Assembly (NCBI GenBank): GCA_022702545.1
Contig: JAHRBC010000008.1
Coordinates: 1,240,001-1,304,000, forward strand
Length of the DNA stretch: 64,000 nt
Reading direction: 5' to 3'
From: Phycomyces nitens
Taxonomy: Eukaryota > Mucoromycota > Mucoromycetes > Mucorales > Phycomycetaceae
Shown here in pieces: positions 19,835 to 32,317 of this stretch. Made by a program: the position numbers and the translations under genes. Position 1 is the stretch's first letter. The number at the start of each line of letters is the position of its first letter. The notes below the pieces were generated by a model. It made no database searches. It was not told the origin of the DNA and saw only the letters and a program-made list of their open reading frames with translations.

Positions 19835-21026
19835 TTAATAACCCTGTCTCTCTTGTCTCGTAGCAAGTATACTTTTAGTCTTTCTTTTTCTTTTTGTACA
19901 TGTTTTATTAAGGCCCATGTCTAAGAGCCCACTGAGCAAGACTGGGATTAAAATTAGTCGGGACTGCCATGTCCACAGTTTGGCCAAAAACCCTTGACAA
20001 CAACTGGTGAGAGTTTGCTCCAAGTTGGAGACCAACGAATCTATCAACGACTTGGATGAATCGGTTGTACTATCAATTGCGCATCAGTAATCTAAAGTCA
20101 TCCGAAATATTATTTATAATCAGCTCAACAACTCACTTCATCGCTTCTCCAACTTGGGCGGACAGTCCGAATCACACGTCTTCTTCCAGTTTCGGTGACC
20201 TCGTCATCCGATTCTCCTCCGGATATTGCTTCCTTGGGGAGTGCATTGGCACAATCCCGGCCCATCTCTTGGTTGATGGCAACCATGTTGCTGCTGTATG
20301 CCTTTGTTCGGCGCTTGTGGTTCTAATAATAATCTTGTTATTATTTTTGGAATAGATTTTTAATATATCAAGGATAACTTACTTCACCAGCACGTCTGGC
20401 TCTCCGTGAACGTGTGTTCGTTATCTCTTTAGCAGCAGCAGAGATCTTCTCCTGTTTGCATCTGTTGATAAAGTTTTTGTGGATCTTCTCACGAAGATCC
20501 TTGGTTCTCATCCCATCACCAGCAAACTTGCGCTCCAGGATGACAAGAAGCCTGTTAACCAACTCGTTTGGAGTCACGTTAAAGGGAACATCCGTGTTCC
20601 ACCTGGGCTTGTTGGTGTTGGCCAAGATCTCTGCTGGAGTATTTGCACGGAAATTTGGCTCCCACAAGAACTCACGGATCTTTCTCTGATATAGTAAACA
20701 AGTTAATGAATTGATAATATAGTATAAGGTATAATGCTTACATAGACCTCCACTGATGTTTTATGGCTGGGTCCAGCCAAACCAATGGCCTCCACAACCG
20801 CAACATTGCTGGGTTCACTGGTGCCAGTGGTAGGAACATCTTCTCCAAAGTTATCAATGACCTTAATGGCTTCACGGGTTCCAGCAATGATGACACCAAG
20901 TCTGGCATCCATCGTCACCAGTTTGGTGTTGGAGGTCACCAACTCGCCTTCTACATTGGTGACTTTTTCTTCAACTCGGGCCATATTTTTCTCCATGGTG
21001 GAGAGCATTTCCACAATATGTCCCAT
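19835..21026 (-). CDS. Uncharacterised multi-exon gene, coiled-coil N-terminus
   Basis: Three exons join cleanly in frame: 21026-20742, 20685-20383 and 20322-20137 (donors GTAAGC, GTAAGT, GTGAGT; 56- and 60-base introns). The first exon is coiled-coil-like (VEEKVTNVEGELVTSNTKL). The second has KIREFLWEPNFRANTPAEIL and a basic end (TRSRRARRAGE). The third has a serine/acidic stretch and RTVRPSWRSDE. The last exon is uncertain. Acceptor at 20092 gives 16 codons ending at 20044, whereas acceptor at 20051 gives SLIDSLVSNLEQTLTS and a longer tail to 19835. Upstream of the ATG a CCTGGT-type repeat is open but lacks a start. I do not recognise the family; such genes are often dispersed next to fungal transposons, so an element-encoded accessory protein is possible. 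Confidence 0.4.
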
Positions 21027-21119
21027 GTCAGCAGGAGCAGGACCAGAAGCAGGACCAGGACCAGGACCAGGAGTAGGACGAGGAGCGATTACGCGTCTTT
21101 AGTTAACCATTATCTATGA

Positions 21120-21798
21120 ATATATAGTAAAATGTTTTTTGAATTGTTAGTATTAGCTTACTTCTTGTCCAACTGAAATGAAAATGAATAAAATATACAT
21201 ACAGAATCTGTGGATGTGGATGTGAATGTGTGAATATCAAAGTAAAAAAAAGGGGGAGTTCAACTGTACTCGATTCCATTATATACAGTCACAAGTAGTT
21301 GGTCTATTTATAGCTTCCAGAAATTAATTTTTTATTTAAATGTGAATATGGTCAGCATTGAAGAGAAAGGTACTCCGCTTACAATGCTCACAATGCTAAA
21401 TGATGGTTTTTATAATACAAATATACACACACAAAAAAGAATTGTCAATTGATAAAAGCCAGACTTTGATTTGGCACTGTGAGCACTAACAGGTTTTACT
21501 ATAAAAAATATCGAGTGATTGTAAGCTCTTTTATAAGGTGTACATAAAAGATATGTTTATCCAATAATCTTATTCCCAATGTATTGACCCAATTGATATA
21601 GGAATCTATAATCATAAAATATAAATTGTCTATACAGACTCCCATTAGTAACGAGTCAATTCAATATTCCCAAGCAAACAATCATATAACTTTTTTTTTA
21701 TATTTTCAAATCTCTTTGTGTTATACTCACTTTTGATATACCATGTCTTAAAATACAAGAGTAGATAGATACAACATTCAATAATAAAAACAATGTTT
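21120..21798. other. AT-rich intergenic, nothing recognised
   Basis: Contains short TG and A/T tracts but no supported gene. It ends at a dispersed repeat (copy A). Confidence 0.4.
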
Positions 21799-22133
21799 AT
21801 GGTGCATTTAGCTTTAACTATTGACTTTTGGCGAATTTGTTTCAATTTCGTTTGATAAAACTCCGCAGGTAAAAAATAATGATATTTAACATCCGACATA
21901 CTGCAAAATATAATTATGATCTCCGCTATGTAATTGTCGCTTACCAGCATATCTTTAAAACACTAAGGATTTTCTTTAACGCCATTTAATTAAAAATGAA
22001 GCCGTGGGATACATTAATCAATACTATGGCTTTCTAACGCGCGGCTCAGATTTTTGATATATTTATTTTTGCAAAAGTCTTAGGCTTTTGAAAAGTGCGT
22101 AAAAAAGTTGATATCTAAGTCCGAATGCACCAT
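21799..22133. mobile_element. Dispersed MITE, copy A (335 bp)
   Basis: Begins ATGGTGCATT and ends with its inverted complement AATGCACCAT; the inverted similarity continues imperfectly for about 30 bases. Two further copies in the same orientation lie at 24413-24757 and about 27823-28173. Shared internal phrases include TTTCAATTTCGTTTGATAAA and TTTTTGCAAAAGTCTT. No autonomous coding region. The target duplication is uncertain (possibly TA). Confidence 0.7.
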
Positions 22134-23276
22134 ATTATTAAAATAAAAGAAGACTTGGTATTTTGTCGAGCCACCATTTGCATTATTTTAGTCTATACGA
22201 TTTAGTATTGACATGCAATGCCTTTCATATACTTTAACTGGTATTTATTTTCCCCTAATATTCATTAATTGCAGAATCCAGCTCCTTAATGTCTTTGGAT
22301 CCGGTACTCTTGTCCTTACCTTGTGCCTAATATAAGCTCACAAATCAAAAGACTGATATCTGGACCATTTAGCTGGCCATACTGGCCAAAAGTATTGATC
22401 ATGGTTCTCAAAGAGCCGACTCGTCCTGCCTACACACAGCTCTACACCATTATTGAACTACTGCCAAACTGCATTCTTGGCACAACAAAGTTTTTTTTCC
22501 TAAGCTTATTCACTGGAGAGAGCCACACTCGGATGTTTTCCATTCTTAGAGAAGAAAAAAAGCAAGAGTAGATTCATGATTCCAGATAACACGATCCCAT
22601 CGTTGCTTAATTTTTCAAGGTGATTTGAAAAGGCCAGACGCTTATTTTTATCTCTTTTGGAAAGCTGTGAATTAAACACTGCGACAAGACGACATTTATA
22701 TTCTACGAATGGCACGGCGTATGGTTCTATTGGATATGGAATTGGCTATTGTGTCTATCATGATGTTTGTCAACTCTCCAAGTGTAGTCCTAGGATTCTT
22801 TTTTCAATCTCAAGATGGGGGAAATCAAGCTCTATAAGGATATTTGAACGTCTTCCTTTTTTATATTTTCAGCAAATGGAGTGCCTGTATTGTATCTTTG
22901 TGTAGTTTCTTGAATAACTGTTTAGGGTATTGCAGTTTTAGTTGAGATTGGATACTGTGAGATGGCATGAAGAGCATATCCGTTGACTAGACTTTTCTAG
23001 TAATCTAAAAGTTGATTTTGCTTTTAAAGAGTTTTTTTTTTTGCTAATTTGATGAAATGGTATGAATCGAATATAAAAAAAAAGATATAGAAAGAGAATA
23101 TGAAAATATAGTATTAATATGCTATCTAGAGAAGTTTGAATATCATTGTTACTATGGGAAAGGATCTGTAGAAGGAAACATGAATAACCTTATGAATTGA
23201 TCAGAATTTAACATCATCCTTTAGCGCAATAATGAGAATAAAATATACCATTAAGTGAGAACCGGTGGCAGAGAAA
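22134..23276. other. Intergenic, nothing firm
   Basis: Mixed AT-rich DNA. The frame at 22323-22571 (plus) has no recognised domain and could be an old transposon relic. No splice-linked coding series was found. Confidence 0.4.
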
Positions 23277-24180
23277 TCAGCGAACTAGCACCAAGAACAA
23301 CATAGATTCAGTACTGAAAAAAAACCAAAAACACTTACCGAGGATATTCTGGAACGGAGGGCAATGGCTGGAAACTTGGAAACTATGGAGCAGAGAGCTG
23401 ATATCAAGGATAATAAAGAGTGAGTACCTATGAAAGCAGGAGATTTTTACCAATGCCCGAAAACCTGGAAGACCCAATAGGACACCAGAGACCAGAGACC
23501 GGAAGCCGAAGACCAAAGAGCTGAATGGTGTCGACGATATACCTAAGTTGGCTGTACGAAAGAGCTCAGATCGGCACCATATCAGCCGGCGCCAGGTCGA
23601 AGACCGAAGGGCTAGGATACATCCGATTGCGAACAACTTGACGGTTATTAGGGTAGTGTATGCCGAAACAACGATGCAACCAAGGGCCAATAAGCAATGG
23701 ACACGCCTCTCCATCACCCTCGGACTGTTGTGCCGAGACCACACCGCATTCCGACATAGACATACCTTGATATCCATCATGAAGTAAGCAACCGAATGTT
23801 TCCCTTCTTGCTGAGCCCCAACACCGAAATGTGCTGGACGATAGCCATCGAACCAGTAGAGACCAATGGGGCTGCAGCGCATATACCAATACAACTCTGA
23901 CCAGCCGTACCAGAGGTTCAAGTATGCTTGCACTCACTGCAGAAGATGTGAATCCGCAAAGGTCCCAAAGCCGAAATCCAATACGTGACATGGACGCGTC
24001 CCTCCATTCACCGTTGGCGTGTTAAATCGAACTTTAGAACCTCGCAATATCCACACCCTATCCGGACCAGGGTGATATTTATTGAGCACATCCGTAGGGA
24101 CCGACTTGGAAGACGTTGCTATAGAGTGGAGAGATGTGCATTATACGTTGAAAATATAGAGTATAAAAGTATGACTTACC
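23277..24180. other. Higher-GC segment with overlapping open frames, unassigned
   Basis: A locally more balanced base composition supports open frames on both strands. The minus-strand 23933-23277 frame (218 codons) contains hydrophobic stretches such as HCLLALGCIVVSAYTTLI. Plus-strand frames at 23548-23787 and 23985-24284 are arginine-rich. I recognise none of them and cannot choose a strand. A GACCAGAGACCGGAAGCCGA-like purine-rich stretch near 23485-23520 is internally repetitive. Treat as unassigned. Confidence 0.25.
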
Positions 24181-24412
24181 TGTTGATACCGTGGACTACT
24201 ATGTGTGGATCGCCTGAATACGGGTGTAATACAGAAAGGTGTTGCATATTGAAAGATGGATGGGTACAAATAGATAGATCATAAACATATACTAAAGCAA
24301 AACAAGATTGATACGGAAATATAATTAGTTCAAAAACATCATCAGAAATATCCAAGTATTCATATTGATGGTATAGACAACAGGGATAAGAGAAGATGGA
24401 TGAAAAGTAGCC

Positions 24413-24757
24413 ATGGTGCATCTAGCTTTAACTATCGACCTTGTTCGAATTTGTTTCAATTTCGTTTGATAAAACTCTGTAGGAAAATAATAATAATGGT
24501 ATTTAACATCTGACATACTAAAAAAAAATATAATTATGCCCTCTGCTATGTAACCGTCTCTTACTATCAAATCTTTAAGACATCAAGGCTTTTTTTTTCT
24601 AAAAGCATTTTAATTAAAAATGGAGTCGCGGAATACATTTGACAATATTATGGCTATCCAACGTGCGGCCTGGATTCTTGCTATATTTATTTTTGCAAAA
24701 GTCTTTGGATTTTAAAAAAGTATGTAAAAAAAGTTAAGTAAAGCCCGAATGCACCAT
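24413..24757. mobile_element. Dispersed MITE, copy B (345 bp)
   Basis: Same family as copies A and C. The left end is ATGGTGCATCTAGCTTTAAC and the right end is CGAATGCACCAT. Its right end lies just before the start of the gag-like remnant. Confidence 0.7.
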
Positions 24758-24760
24758 ACC

Positions 24761-25396
24761 ATGGAAAAGAAAGCAAAGGTAGTCAAAGCCGATGAAAGGA
24801 TCAAAGAGTTCGTGGACCGCATGGACAAATTACATATCTTTCTTGTAGAACAATTGACATCACATCCAAAACGAACTGGATGGAACAACTGTAAAGACAA
24901 AGGGCACGATGCGTCCGTCTGTAGCAAGGCATGTAAACTATGCCAGAGATTTGAACAGCCAGCTGGGCATCCTTTCTTCAAATGTCTAAAGGTAAGAAAC
25001 GTGGGCTTCAAGGTACAATGTTGGCTGTAGAAGGTGGTACAGAATAGGCTAAAGGAGACTTGGGAGAGTCACCTGAACCAGTTATTCGCCAAAAGGAACA
25101 TCGAGATCCAACCTACCAAGGAAGATGAAAAGGCCAGTGTGGAAAGTAAACGAATTAGGATACAAGACCTACTCAAGGATGAATACAGTCCGATGAATAA
25201 CACCACTACTAGTGTAGAAAGAAAGCAACAACCAGAGTGGACTAGCGGACAAACTGATGCGCCGACCCTTATACTGCCTGTCTCTCTCTCCAAGATTACA
25301 CAACTATCTCCTACCACAAGGTTTGACCTGTGTAAGCAGTTTGCACACAAGAAGAGCTTAAAAATCGTTATAATGTATCGATTCCGCTCTCGATAA
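24761..25396 (+). pseudogene. Gag-like zinc-knuckle protein remnant (retroelement)
   Basis: One reading frame of about 212 codons interrupted by a single in-frame TAG at 25028-25030. It has CCHC-type knuckles: NCKDKGHDASVC, in which the first Cys of the expected CxxC is Trp/Asn, then CKLC-x8-H-x4-C (CKLCQRF ... GHPFFKC). A charged tail follows. Zinc knuckles of this kind occur in gag/ORF1 proteins of LTR and LINE retroelements. No reverse transcriptase follows, so this is an isolated, broken remnant. Confidence 0.5.
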
Positions 25397-25645
25397 ACTT
25401 TTTGTTGTTGGATAAACTAGAAGTATACCTGAAATACCGTACTAGTTTTACCGATAATTCTGTATAATAGGACGTACGGTTAAAGTGATTTGATGTGGGA
25501 AAGAAGACTGTAGTTTATTGTTGGATTTGGAAATGAGTTATGAATGTGGCGTTGGTAGGACAGCCGCTCATCACAAAAAGAATAAAAACCAAATTTATTG
25601 AAAGCCTTTGAAGGCTTGCCTTTGTGCTTGACATTTATCTCCACC

Positions 25646-27610
25646 ATGCTTATATCACACTTGCCACTTGATATCCTTTTTCACATTGCAAAGTTCCTTT
25701 CAAGCAAGGACAAAATCCAGTGCTCCTTGGTTAGCAAAACATTCTCGGTGCCCTTTCAAGAATCATTGTGGGAAGAGATACAAATATACAGCAGTTCAGA
25801 ATTAGACTCTATTTGCAAGACATCTGAAACAGCCTACGAAAGTGCCCAAAGGAACCTCTACCACACCAAATTATTGACCTTGGCCGGACCCGTTCCTGTT
25901 ACTGACAAGCAGATTATTATTCTCCAGCAAACATTTCCAAAGTTGAGATGCTTATACATTGTAAACTATTTATTGGATCAAAGCAGTTTTGCAATGACAG
26001 CAGACTGGTCATCATGGGGATCTCTAAACAAATTTTTCTTCGGCTTGACATACTGGACTATATCGAGAGCCGACAAAATAGTGCTGAATATAGTGTGCTC
26101 TTTACAATCCCTGTCAAGGCTGACTCTTTCACTAAATTTTAATCAAGATCTACTGAGATTTACGATAAAGGACCTCGAAATACTTCACAGCTCTCTATGC
26201 CAACTAGAGTACCTATCAATCAACGCAGATCTTAGTCCCTTGACCATTGACGATATTAAGACGGTGGATATTACAGTCCCTGCCATCCGTTTGACTTATT
26301 TGGAAATATATGCTCGAACAACAGTGCACAGGTGGATGTGTTACTTTGCTGCAAAGTATCCAAATCTACGTACACTCACAGGATTGGTTATTGATGAAAT
26401 CGACAAGACGGAGGAATATCAATCTGAAATATCATCAACTAGTTTCCCAGCTATCCCACATTCATTTAGACACCTGAAAAGCTTTCAAGCATCCGTAGAC
26501 TCTAGATCAGCACAGACATACCTTGCTATTTGGAATCATTTTTGTCTGTCCAACACATCACTTGGGCATGTTGGCTGCATAATTACCGGACCTGTAACAG
26601 ACAAAATAAATTTAGTCTCCATCTTCAAGGCATCTGTGGAACCATTTACAAACACACTCGAGACCCTATATTTCGAATATATTGATTTTGAACCAAACAA
26701 AAATACACTGACGACTGCAATTGCACTTGACTACTATACATGTCTGGCCTATCTTCATATCTCATCCGAGTATTCTTCGGTCACGCTCAACCCTATTCTG
26801 GATTCTTGTGTTGCTTTAAAGGCATTAAAGCTGTAAGCAAGATGTATTATCATTGATCCAAGTGCACCAACACGTTCAAGACCACACGGATTACGAGTTC
26901 TGGAGATTCACTATTCGGCAGTTACTGCAGAAACACTAAACTATGTCTCTCTCCAATGCCCGCGATTGAGCCACATGTGGCTGTTAAATACGAGCATACA
27001 CGGTCAAATATGCCATAAAACTGGAACTCTCTCTGTTGATACGTCAAAAACATCGTTTATAAGCCTTCGATTAAACAATGTCCGATTCAGCATATCGCAC
27101 GAGTTTGATTTTAATGGTGATGGAGATGAAGAAAAGAATTTTGGTATTTTTGCTCTATGCCAGACAACTATCAAAACGCCACCTAGAGAAAAGAAGAGGT
27201 CTAGTAAATGGAAGATGTTTTTAATACGTCAGTTGCGTGCACCCCGTACAGCATTTAATGGAGATCTTCCAGACAAAGCTTATTCGACCAAAAACGCAAA
27301 GACAGATTGGTATTATGCCAAACAAAATTATGACAGCAGTTTTGGATGAAATTCTATCATATGAAAATTAACAACCCAAGAAAGCGAATACGTACAGGAC
27401 TATCTATCCAGCTTTCAATACAAAGAGTCTGAAGAAAAGAGAGCATCAGGAGGCCATGGCAACAAATCTAATACAAAGAAGAAATGGAAAAAAGATCTTT
27501 ACCGTGGTTGTGCCATACTTAAATGCCTCTATGCAGCTGAGTATATTGTTAACCATTGTTTTTATCTCGAGTTAACATTTGGAGAAACTTTGTACAAAAC
27601 ATTGAACTAG
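25646..27610 (+). pseudogene. F-box/LRR-like protein gene 1, three in-frame stops
   Basis: The frame from ATG 25646 (context CCACCATGC) stays collinear with the intact paralogues for 654 codons. It is cut by TAA at 26834, TGA at 27347 and TGA at 27362, and ends at TAG 27608-27610. The N-terminus is an F-box (LPLDILFHIAKFLSSKDKIQ then CSLVSKTF). The middle has the cluster signature RWMCYFAAKYPNLRTL. After the first stop the frame resumes with PHGLRVLEIHYSAV and LNYVSLQCPRLSHMW, matching gene 5. After the last two stops it has ESEYVQDYLSSF, matching the C-terminus of gene 4. There is no frameshift. A 48-base intron (GTAAGC to TTCAAG) could remove the first stop, but the alignment length fits better without it. 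Probably a young pseudogene; recoding is unlikely but not excluded. Confidence 0.65.
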
Positions 27611-27822
27611 ATCTTATATATCTTGTACACAGAAACAACTTTATTGACTGCAATAAAATAAAAATATTCTATCATTACCTGGATCCATTTCTTTTTTTTA
27701 GTATTTTCAATTTATAAAATTTTTGTACATCAAGATTTCTGAAATGTATTGAACATATAGATCCCTTGTTCAACTGTACTGGTAACTGAATCTTGAAGAA
27801 TATTTAATAATATCTCGGATAT

Positions 27823-28173
27823 CTAGTGAATTTAGCTTTAACTATCGACTTTTCTAACTTGTTTCAATTTCGCTTGATAAAACTCCACGGGTAAAATAAA
27901 TAAATAATGGCATTTAACATCTGAAAATACTGGAAAATATAATTATAATCTCTGCTATGTAACTATCTCTTACTATTAAATCTTTACAACACATAACCTT
28001 TTTTTTTTTAAAAAAAAAGCTTTTTTAATTAAAAATAAAGCCGCGGTATTACATCAATCAATACTATGGCTATACAAAGCGCGGCTTGGATTTTTTATAA
28101 TTTCATTTTTGCAAAAGTCTTGGTCTTTTGAAAAGTACGTAAAAAAGTTGACACCAAAGTCCGAATGCATCAT
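27823..28173. mobile_element. Dispersed MITE, copy C (about 350 bp)
   Basis: Third copy of the family, same orientation. Its left end is degraded (AGTGAATTTAGCTTTAAC) and its right end is CCGAATGCATCAT. It lies just downstream of the broken F-box gene 1. Confidence 0.65.
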
Positions 28174-29100
28174 ACCTTGAAATTCCTGTATAAAAACTGA
28201 CGAGTAAACGAGCACATACGGAAAGAAACAGAAACAAAAACGGGCACCCTAGTCATCTTTGTTTATAGAAAAAAAAACTTTGGTATGTGAGCTTATCACA
28301 ATTTTTGGTGATAACGTGAGCCGGTGTATGGAAATATTTTTGATTTTTCTGAGAATTAAGTATTTTACTACGCAAAACAAGGCTTTTAAAAGTAAACAAG
28401 TTAAAAGTTGGTCTTTATCAGTGTAGTCATAACTTTAAAGACAGAGCCCATCTTTGAACTGCTATTGATTTTTCTTTTGACTTTTAGGTAATTTAAGCTG
28501 GTCCGTGCATTTGTTCAATAAAGTGTAGAATAATAAGACTATTTTTCCGTTTCGGACTGAGCAGTCTATCCGTAGGAAGAGACGGGGGTTTCGCCCAAAT
28601 CACTAGATTGGTGTACCACCTTTGAGGAGTGGGATATGAAATAGGGTCACAGACCAATTTAATAAAAACAAGTTCTTTCTCGTTGTTTATTTTGGAGGGT
28701 GTCTTGGATAGAACCCTAGATTGACATTGAGACGCATAGAGCTGCCCAGAAACTGGATTTTAGTAAGAGAGCTATACCTGTTCCGAGTAACCAGAACGTA
28801 GGCTCTCCCTCTCTGCACTCTGAGAAGATTCAGCATACCAACCTCACTCCGCCTCACCACGACTACGACGAGCTCTATTGCACCCTCCCTCCGCAAACAG
28901 TAGCCAAGGACCCTCTATAATCACTCTGTTCTTGAGTCAGAAACTCCCTCTTCCATCACTCTCGAACCTGTTACTCCTTGATCCCAGCCCAACACCACAA
29001 AAGGCCAGTTTTCGCACAAGCAGGCACAAAAATGAGCTGAGTAGATATTAGAAATATATTTCCAGCTTCGGGATACTAGTCAATTTCATCAAACCAGCAA
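28174..29100. other. Intergenic, nothing recognised
   Basis: AT-rich except for a more balanced part near 28560-29000. The 69-codon minus frame at 28687-28896 has no domain. It could be an old repeat. Confidence 0.35.
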
Positions 29101-29109
29101 TAAACCCCT

Positions 29110-30125
29110 TTATAAGTGAAAGCAACTTTTAGATTACCAGAAAAGTCTGTTAAACGGACATGCTCTTCATGTCATCTCACAATCTGCCATTTTAGCCAAA
29201 GCTAGTATACTCAAAACAACTATTCAAAGAACTACACAAAAACGCAAGAGAGGCACTCCATTTGCTGAAAAACAGAAAGACGTTTAAAAATCTTTAATGA
29301 GCGTGCTTTACGTCATCTTGAGAATGAAATGAAAAAATAGCCGTAGGGCTGCACTTGAAGAGCTGGCTAGCATAATGAGAGATACAATGAGTAATTACAT
29401 CTTCAAGACTACCATCCACTGCACCATATGTAAATTTGAAATGTCGTCTCATAGCAGTATGTTTAATCCACAGCTATACAAAGGGGATAAAAAGAAGTGA
29501 TTAGCATTTGCTCAACACTCTAGAAAATCAACCAACGATGAGGTCATGTCACTAGAAGGATGAATCTAGATTCATGCTTTTTTCCAACGAGTGGGAGCAT
29601 TCGGGTGTGTTGCTTTCCAGTAAAAAAAAAAAATCAAGAAAGAGCTCATTATGTCAAGAATGTAGTTTGGGAGTAGTTCAGTATAATGTGGGTATATGTG
29701 TGGGCAGGGGGAGATGGCCCTCTGAAGACTATAATCAACACTCTAAAGTATGCTTACATTAGTATATTGGGAAGTAAACTTGTCCCTTTTGTGATCAACT
29801 TCAATGAATTTTATGACAAAGAATTTATTTAGCAAGATAATGCTCCTTGTCGTGAGTCAAAGCTAGTCGATGCTTGGAAAAAAGTGTCGCGGTATCCTAG
29901 TAATGGTATGGCTGCCAAATAATCCAGATCTCAACTCTATTAAGAAGTTGTGGTCTTATCTTGGACGGATGGTGGGTGGGACTGTACCATCCTCAAGAAA
30001 TATCAAGGTGTTGGATTCTATGATCCATTAAGAGTGGAAGAAAATGCTAGTTGAGGTATGTGAAAGGTCTTAGATATTAATGCCAAATCGTATAGACGAA
30101 ATGAAAAAAGGCCAAAGTTAGGACA
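29110..30125 (+). pseudogene. Decayed Tc1/mariner transposase, plus strand
   Basis: Fragments in several frames follow the order of a Tc1-family transposase. DESRFMLF (first catalytic Asp region) is near 29560-29590, then LGSKLVPFVINFNEFYDKEF, QDNAPC (second Asp) near 29840, and LPNNPDLNSIKKLWSYLGRM (third catalytic region; the expected NPIE Glu is Lys). Frameshifts and stops separate them. No clear terminal repeats were identified. Non-functional. Confidence 0.6.
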
Positions 30126-30419
30126 AAATACCAAGCTTCTTTAACACTATTATTACTATTATTGAATGCCATATATTTCTGCTCGTGTACTTTTATACAT
30201 AATTTATTATACAAAACTAGGTATAATACGACCAGAGAGTTGAAGAAGTTATTTATTTTTTATTCTGCACATATTGAATTGACCCATTACTATGGGAAGA
30301 AGTCTATACGCTTCCTTTATTAAATCTCAAAGGTTTTGAAAGAAAACTCGTTGGGCTGAGAATCTTGTGCTTTTTACATGCTTTCAAAGGTGTTGGTGGA
30401 ACCCGAGCGGTTGAAAAAA

Positions 30420-30880
30420 GTAAAGTGTCAAAGTGTAAATGGCGTACGAAGCAGGTACGACGGTCATGAAGAGCATGTTGAAAGCTTTGGATGGGTGCCG
30501 AGCACCAATAATTATAAAGAGAGACTAGTCTGACCCTACCACACTACTCTAGTATTCGAGGCTGAAGTTGAGTCTAGCCCTTGTCCAACGTAGCCGATTC
30601 TTCTTATGTTTGATAGTTAGGTTTGACTTGGATACAGGTTTATAAAATATGAAGCCCTTTCTCAAATATCTGATAAATATTTCACTGCAGACAACTGCAC
30701 TTGAAGTCCCCTGATTTACATGATAAGAAAAACTTTCAAAAGGATTCCATCTCGCAATCAAGCAAAGACTCTTAACATCTATGATACTAAGTTTGTTTGG
30801 TATCCCAAGGATAGACTTCATATTCGCTATACCACTTTTTTCCTAGAGTTTGATGGTAGTACTAATTCTCATTCGAGGGA
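30420..30880 (-). pseudogene. Decayed Tc1/mariner transposase, minus strand
   Basis: The minus strand shows TTIKL-stop-EKSGIAN and IPNKLSIIDV, aligning with the HTH fragment at 19.2-19.4 kb. It continues to IKHKKNRLRWTRARLNFSLE, a hallmark Tc1-family segment just before the first catalytic Asp. Further decayed sequence extends toward 30420. Its N-terminal edge coincides with the left end of a foldback element, suggesting insertion into this relic. Confidence 0.6.
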
Positions 30881-30881
30881 T

Positions 30882-31981
30882 TGTGATGCTGTCCGGTCCG
30901 GCCACCCATTCAGTTCGATCTGGGCTGGAGGGGGTTCCCAAGAATCGTGCACGATTCCATTTCACATTATAGTACTACCTTGGAGGCTATGGACTTATTA
31001 TCTAGATATCAGTCATTTCGAATAAAACAGATTCTTTTCCCGTTAAGTCTATATTTGTTGCAGAGAGAATAGGTCGCTCTGGTCATTTCGTATTTTCTGA
31101 ATCGTTAAGAGAACTACCCTATCCACTTTCGTCTATTACTTTGCTGTGGCTACCAACATCGTGCCTTATCCCTAACATCCCCACACACCTTTGTGTACAG
31201 CTCTCCTTCCCCTCGGCGGACCAGCAGTTTATATCGCATCGTATATCAAAGATCCGCGAATAGCCCAACATTACAGGATGTTTATACACGGGGCATCAGT
31301 TTGGCTATGGTTGGCAATAAAGAGCCAAATAACACCACCACGGTCAAGCTCAGATAGTTCACGTTTAAGAACTAGGCATCCTGTTCTTTTTTATCTTAAA
31401 AAGTGACAGTTAATAGAAAAAACCTTATTTTTTTTAATAAAGTGCCGGCAATCTCTTTGGTCTGAATGTATCCTACTTAACTTTTTTTTAAAATTATTGA
31501 ACGCACTACTGTACATAGTTTTGCCTTTCTGCTATACATTTATACATCTGAAATAAAGCGAGTCAAAGGACATTGAATATGTGTCCGTTTGTAATAGTGT
31601 ACGATGATAAGGAAATTTTATATACAGTGTGATATGCACTGCTGGTCCCCCAAAATGGAGTGGAGCTGGACATAATAATGTGAAGTGGTTGAGAGTAATG
31701 CACAATGTGGGTAGCCACAGCAAGACAGTATTAAATAGTAATTAAAGATGTTATCTTAACGGCTCAGGCGATACGAAATTACCAGAGCGACCTATACTCT
31801 CTGTAATAATTATAAATTTAATGGAAAAAGAATCTGTTTTATTCAAGTATCTGGTAATGGGTCAATATGGTCATTGCCTCAATAGTAGAGCTATTTGTTG
31901 GAGATGTCCCAATTAGGCTCCGGGTGTAGCTTACATAGTCCAGACCGAACTGTGTGCTACTCCGACCCGGACAGCATCACA
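30882..31981. mobile_element. Foldback element copy 1, about 1.1 kb with very long inverted repeats
   Basis: The outer ends are TGTGATGCTGTCCGG and its complement. The two arms (about 30882-31280 and 31560-31981) are inverted copies with shared segments such as GAATAAAACAGATTCTTTT and TAGGTCGCTCTGG. A central loop of about 270-300 bases separates them. No transposase is encoded; short frames such as 31191-31406 are not domain-bearing. No target duplication is obvious. It ends about 500 bases before F-box gene 2. Confidence 0.7.
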
Positions 31982-32317
31982 CATCCACTTCTAAATTTAT
32001 TCAAAATCAATACTAGCTCTTGTGCATAAACATTACTCAGACCCACTTTTTCTTTTTCTTTTTCCTCAATTTTATTAGTATCTATAATTACTGATAAAAA
32101 TCAACAAGCACACTTTTGGTATGCTTTCTCCTACTATTCTTATTATCCAATTATCAATCCTCTCGGCTGTTTTTTATAATCTCGATAAAGAAATTCAATC
32201 GTAGCACCTCCTAGTCTTCAATCTACCTTTTCTTTCTAGAATTTAATACCTGACTTTTTCTTGTACAATGATACTTTTAGTATGACGAGTATATACTTGC
32301 TCGTCTTTAAACTCTAT

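Noticed and set aside
23277..23933. 218-codon minus frame as a membrane protein gene
   Set aside because: Hydrophobic stretches exist, but plus-strand frames compete and no motif or splice structure supports either; left unassigned.
26832..26881. 48-base intron removing the first stop of F-box gene 1
   Set aside because: GTAAGC...TTCAAG is possible, but length alignment with gene 5 is exact without removing it, and two later stops remain.
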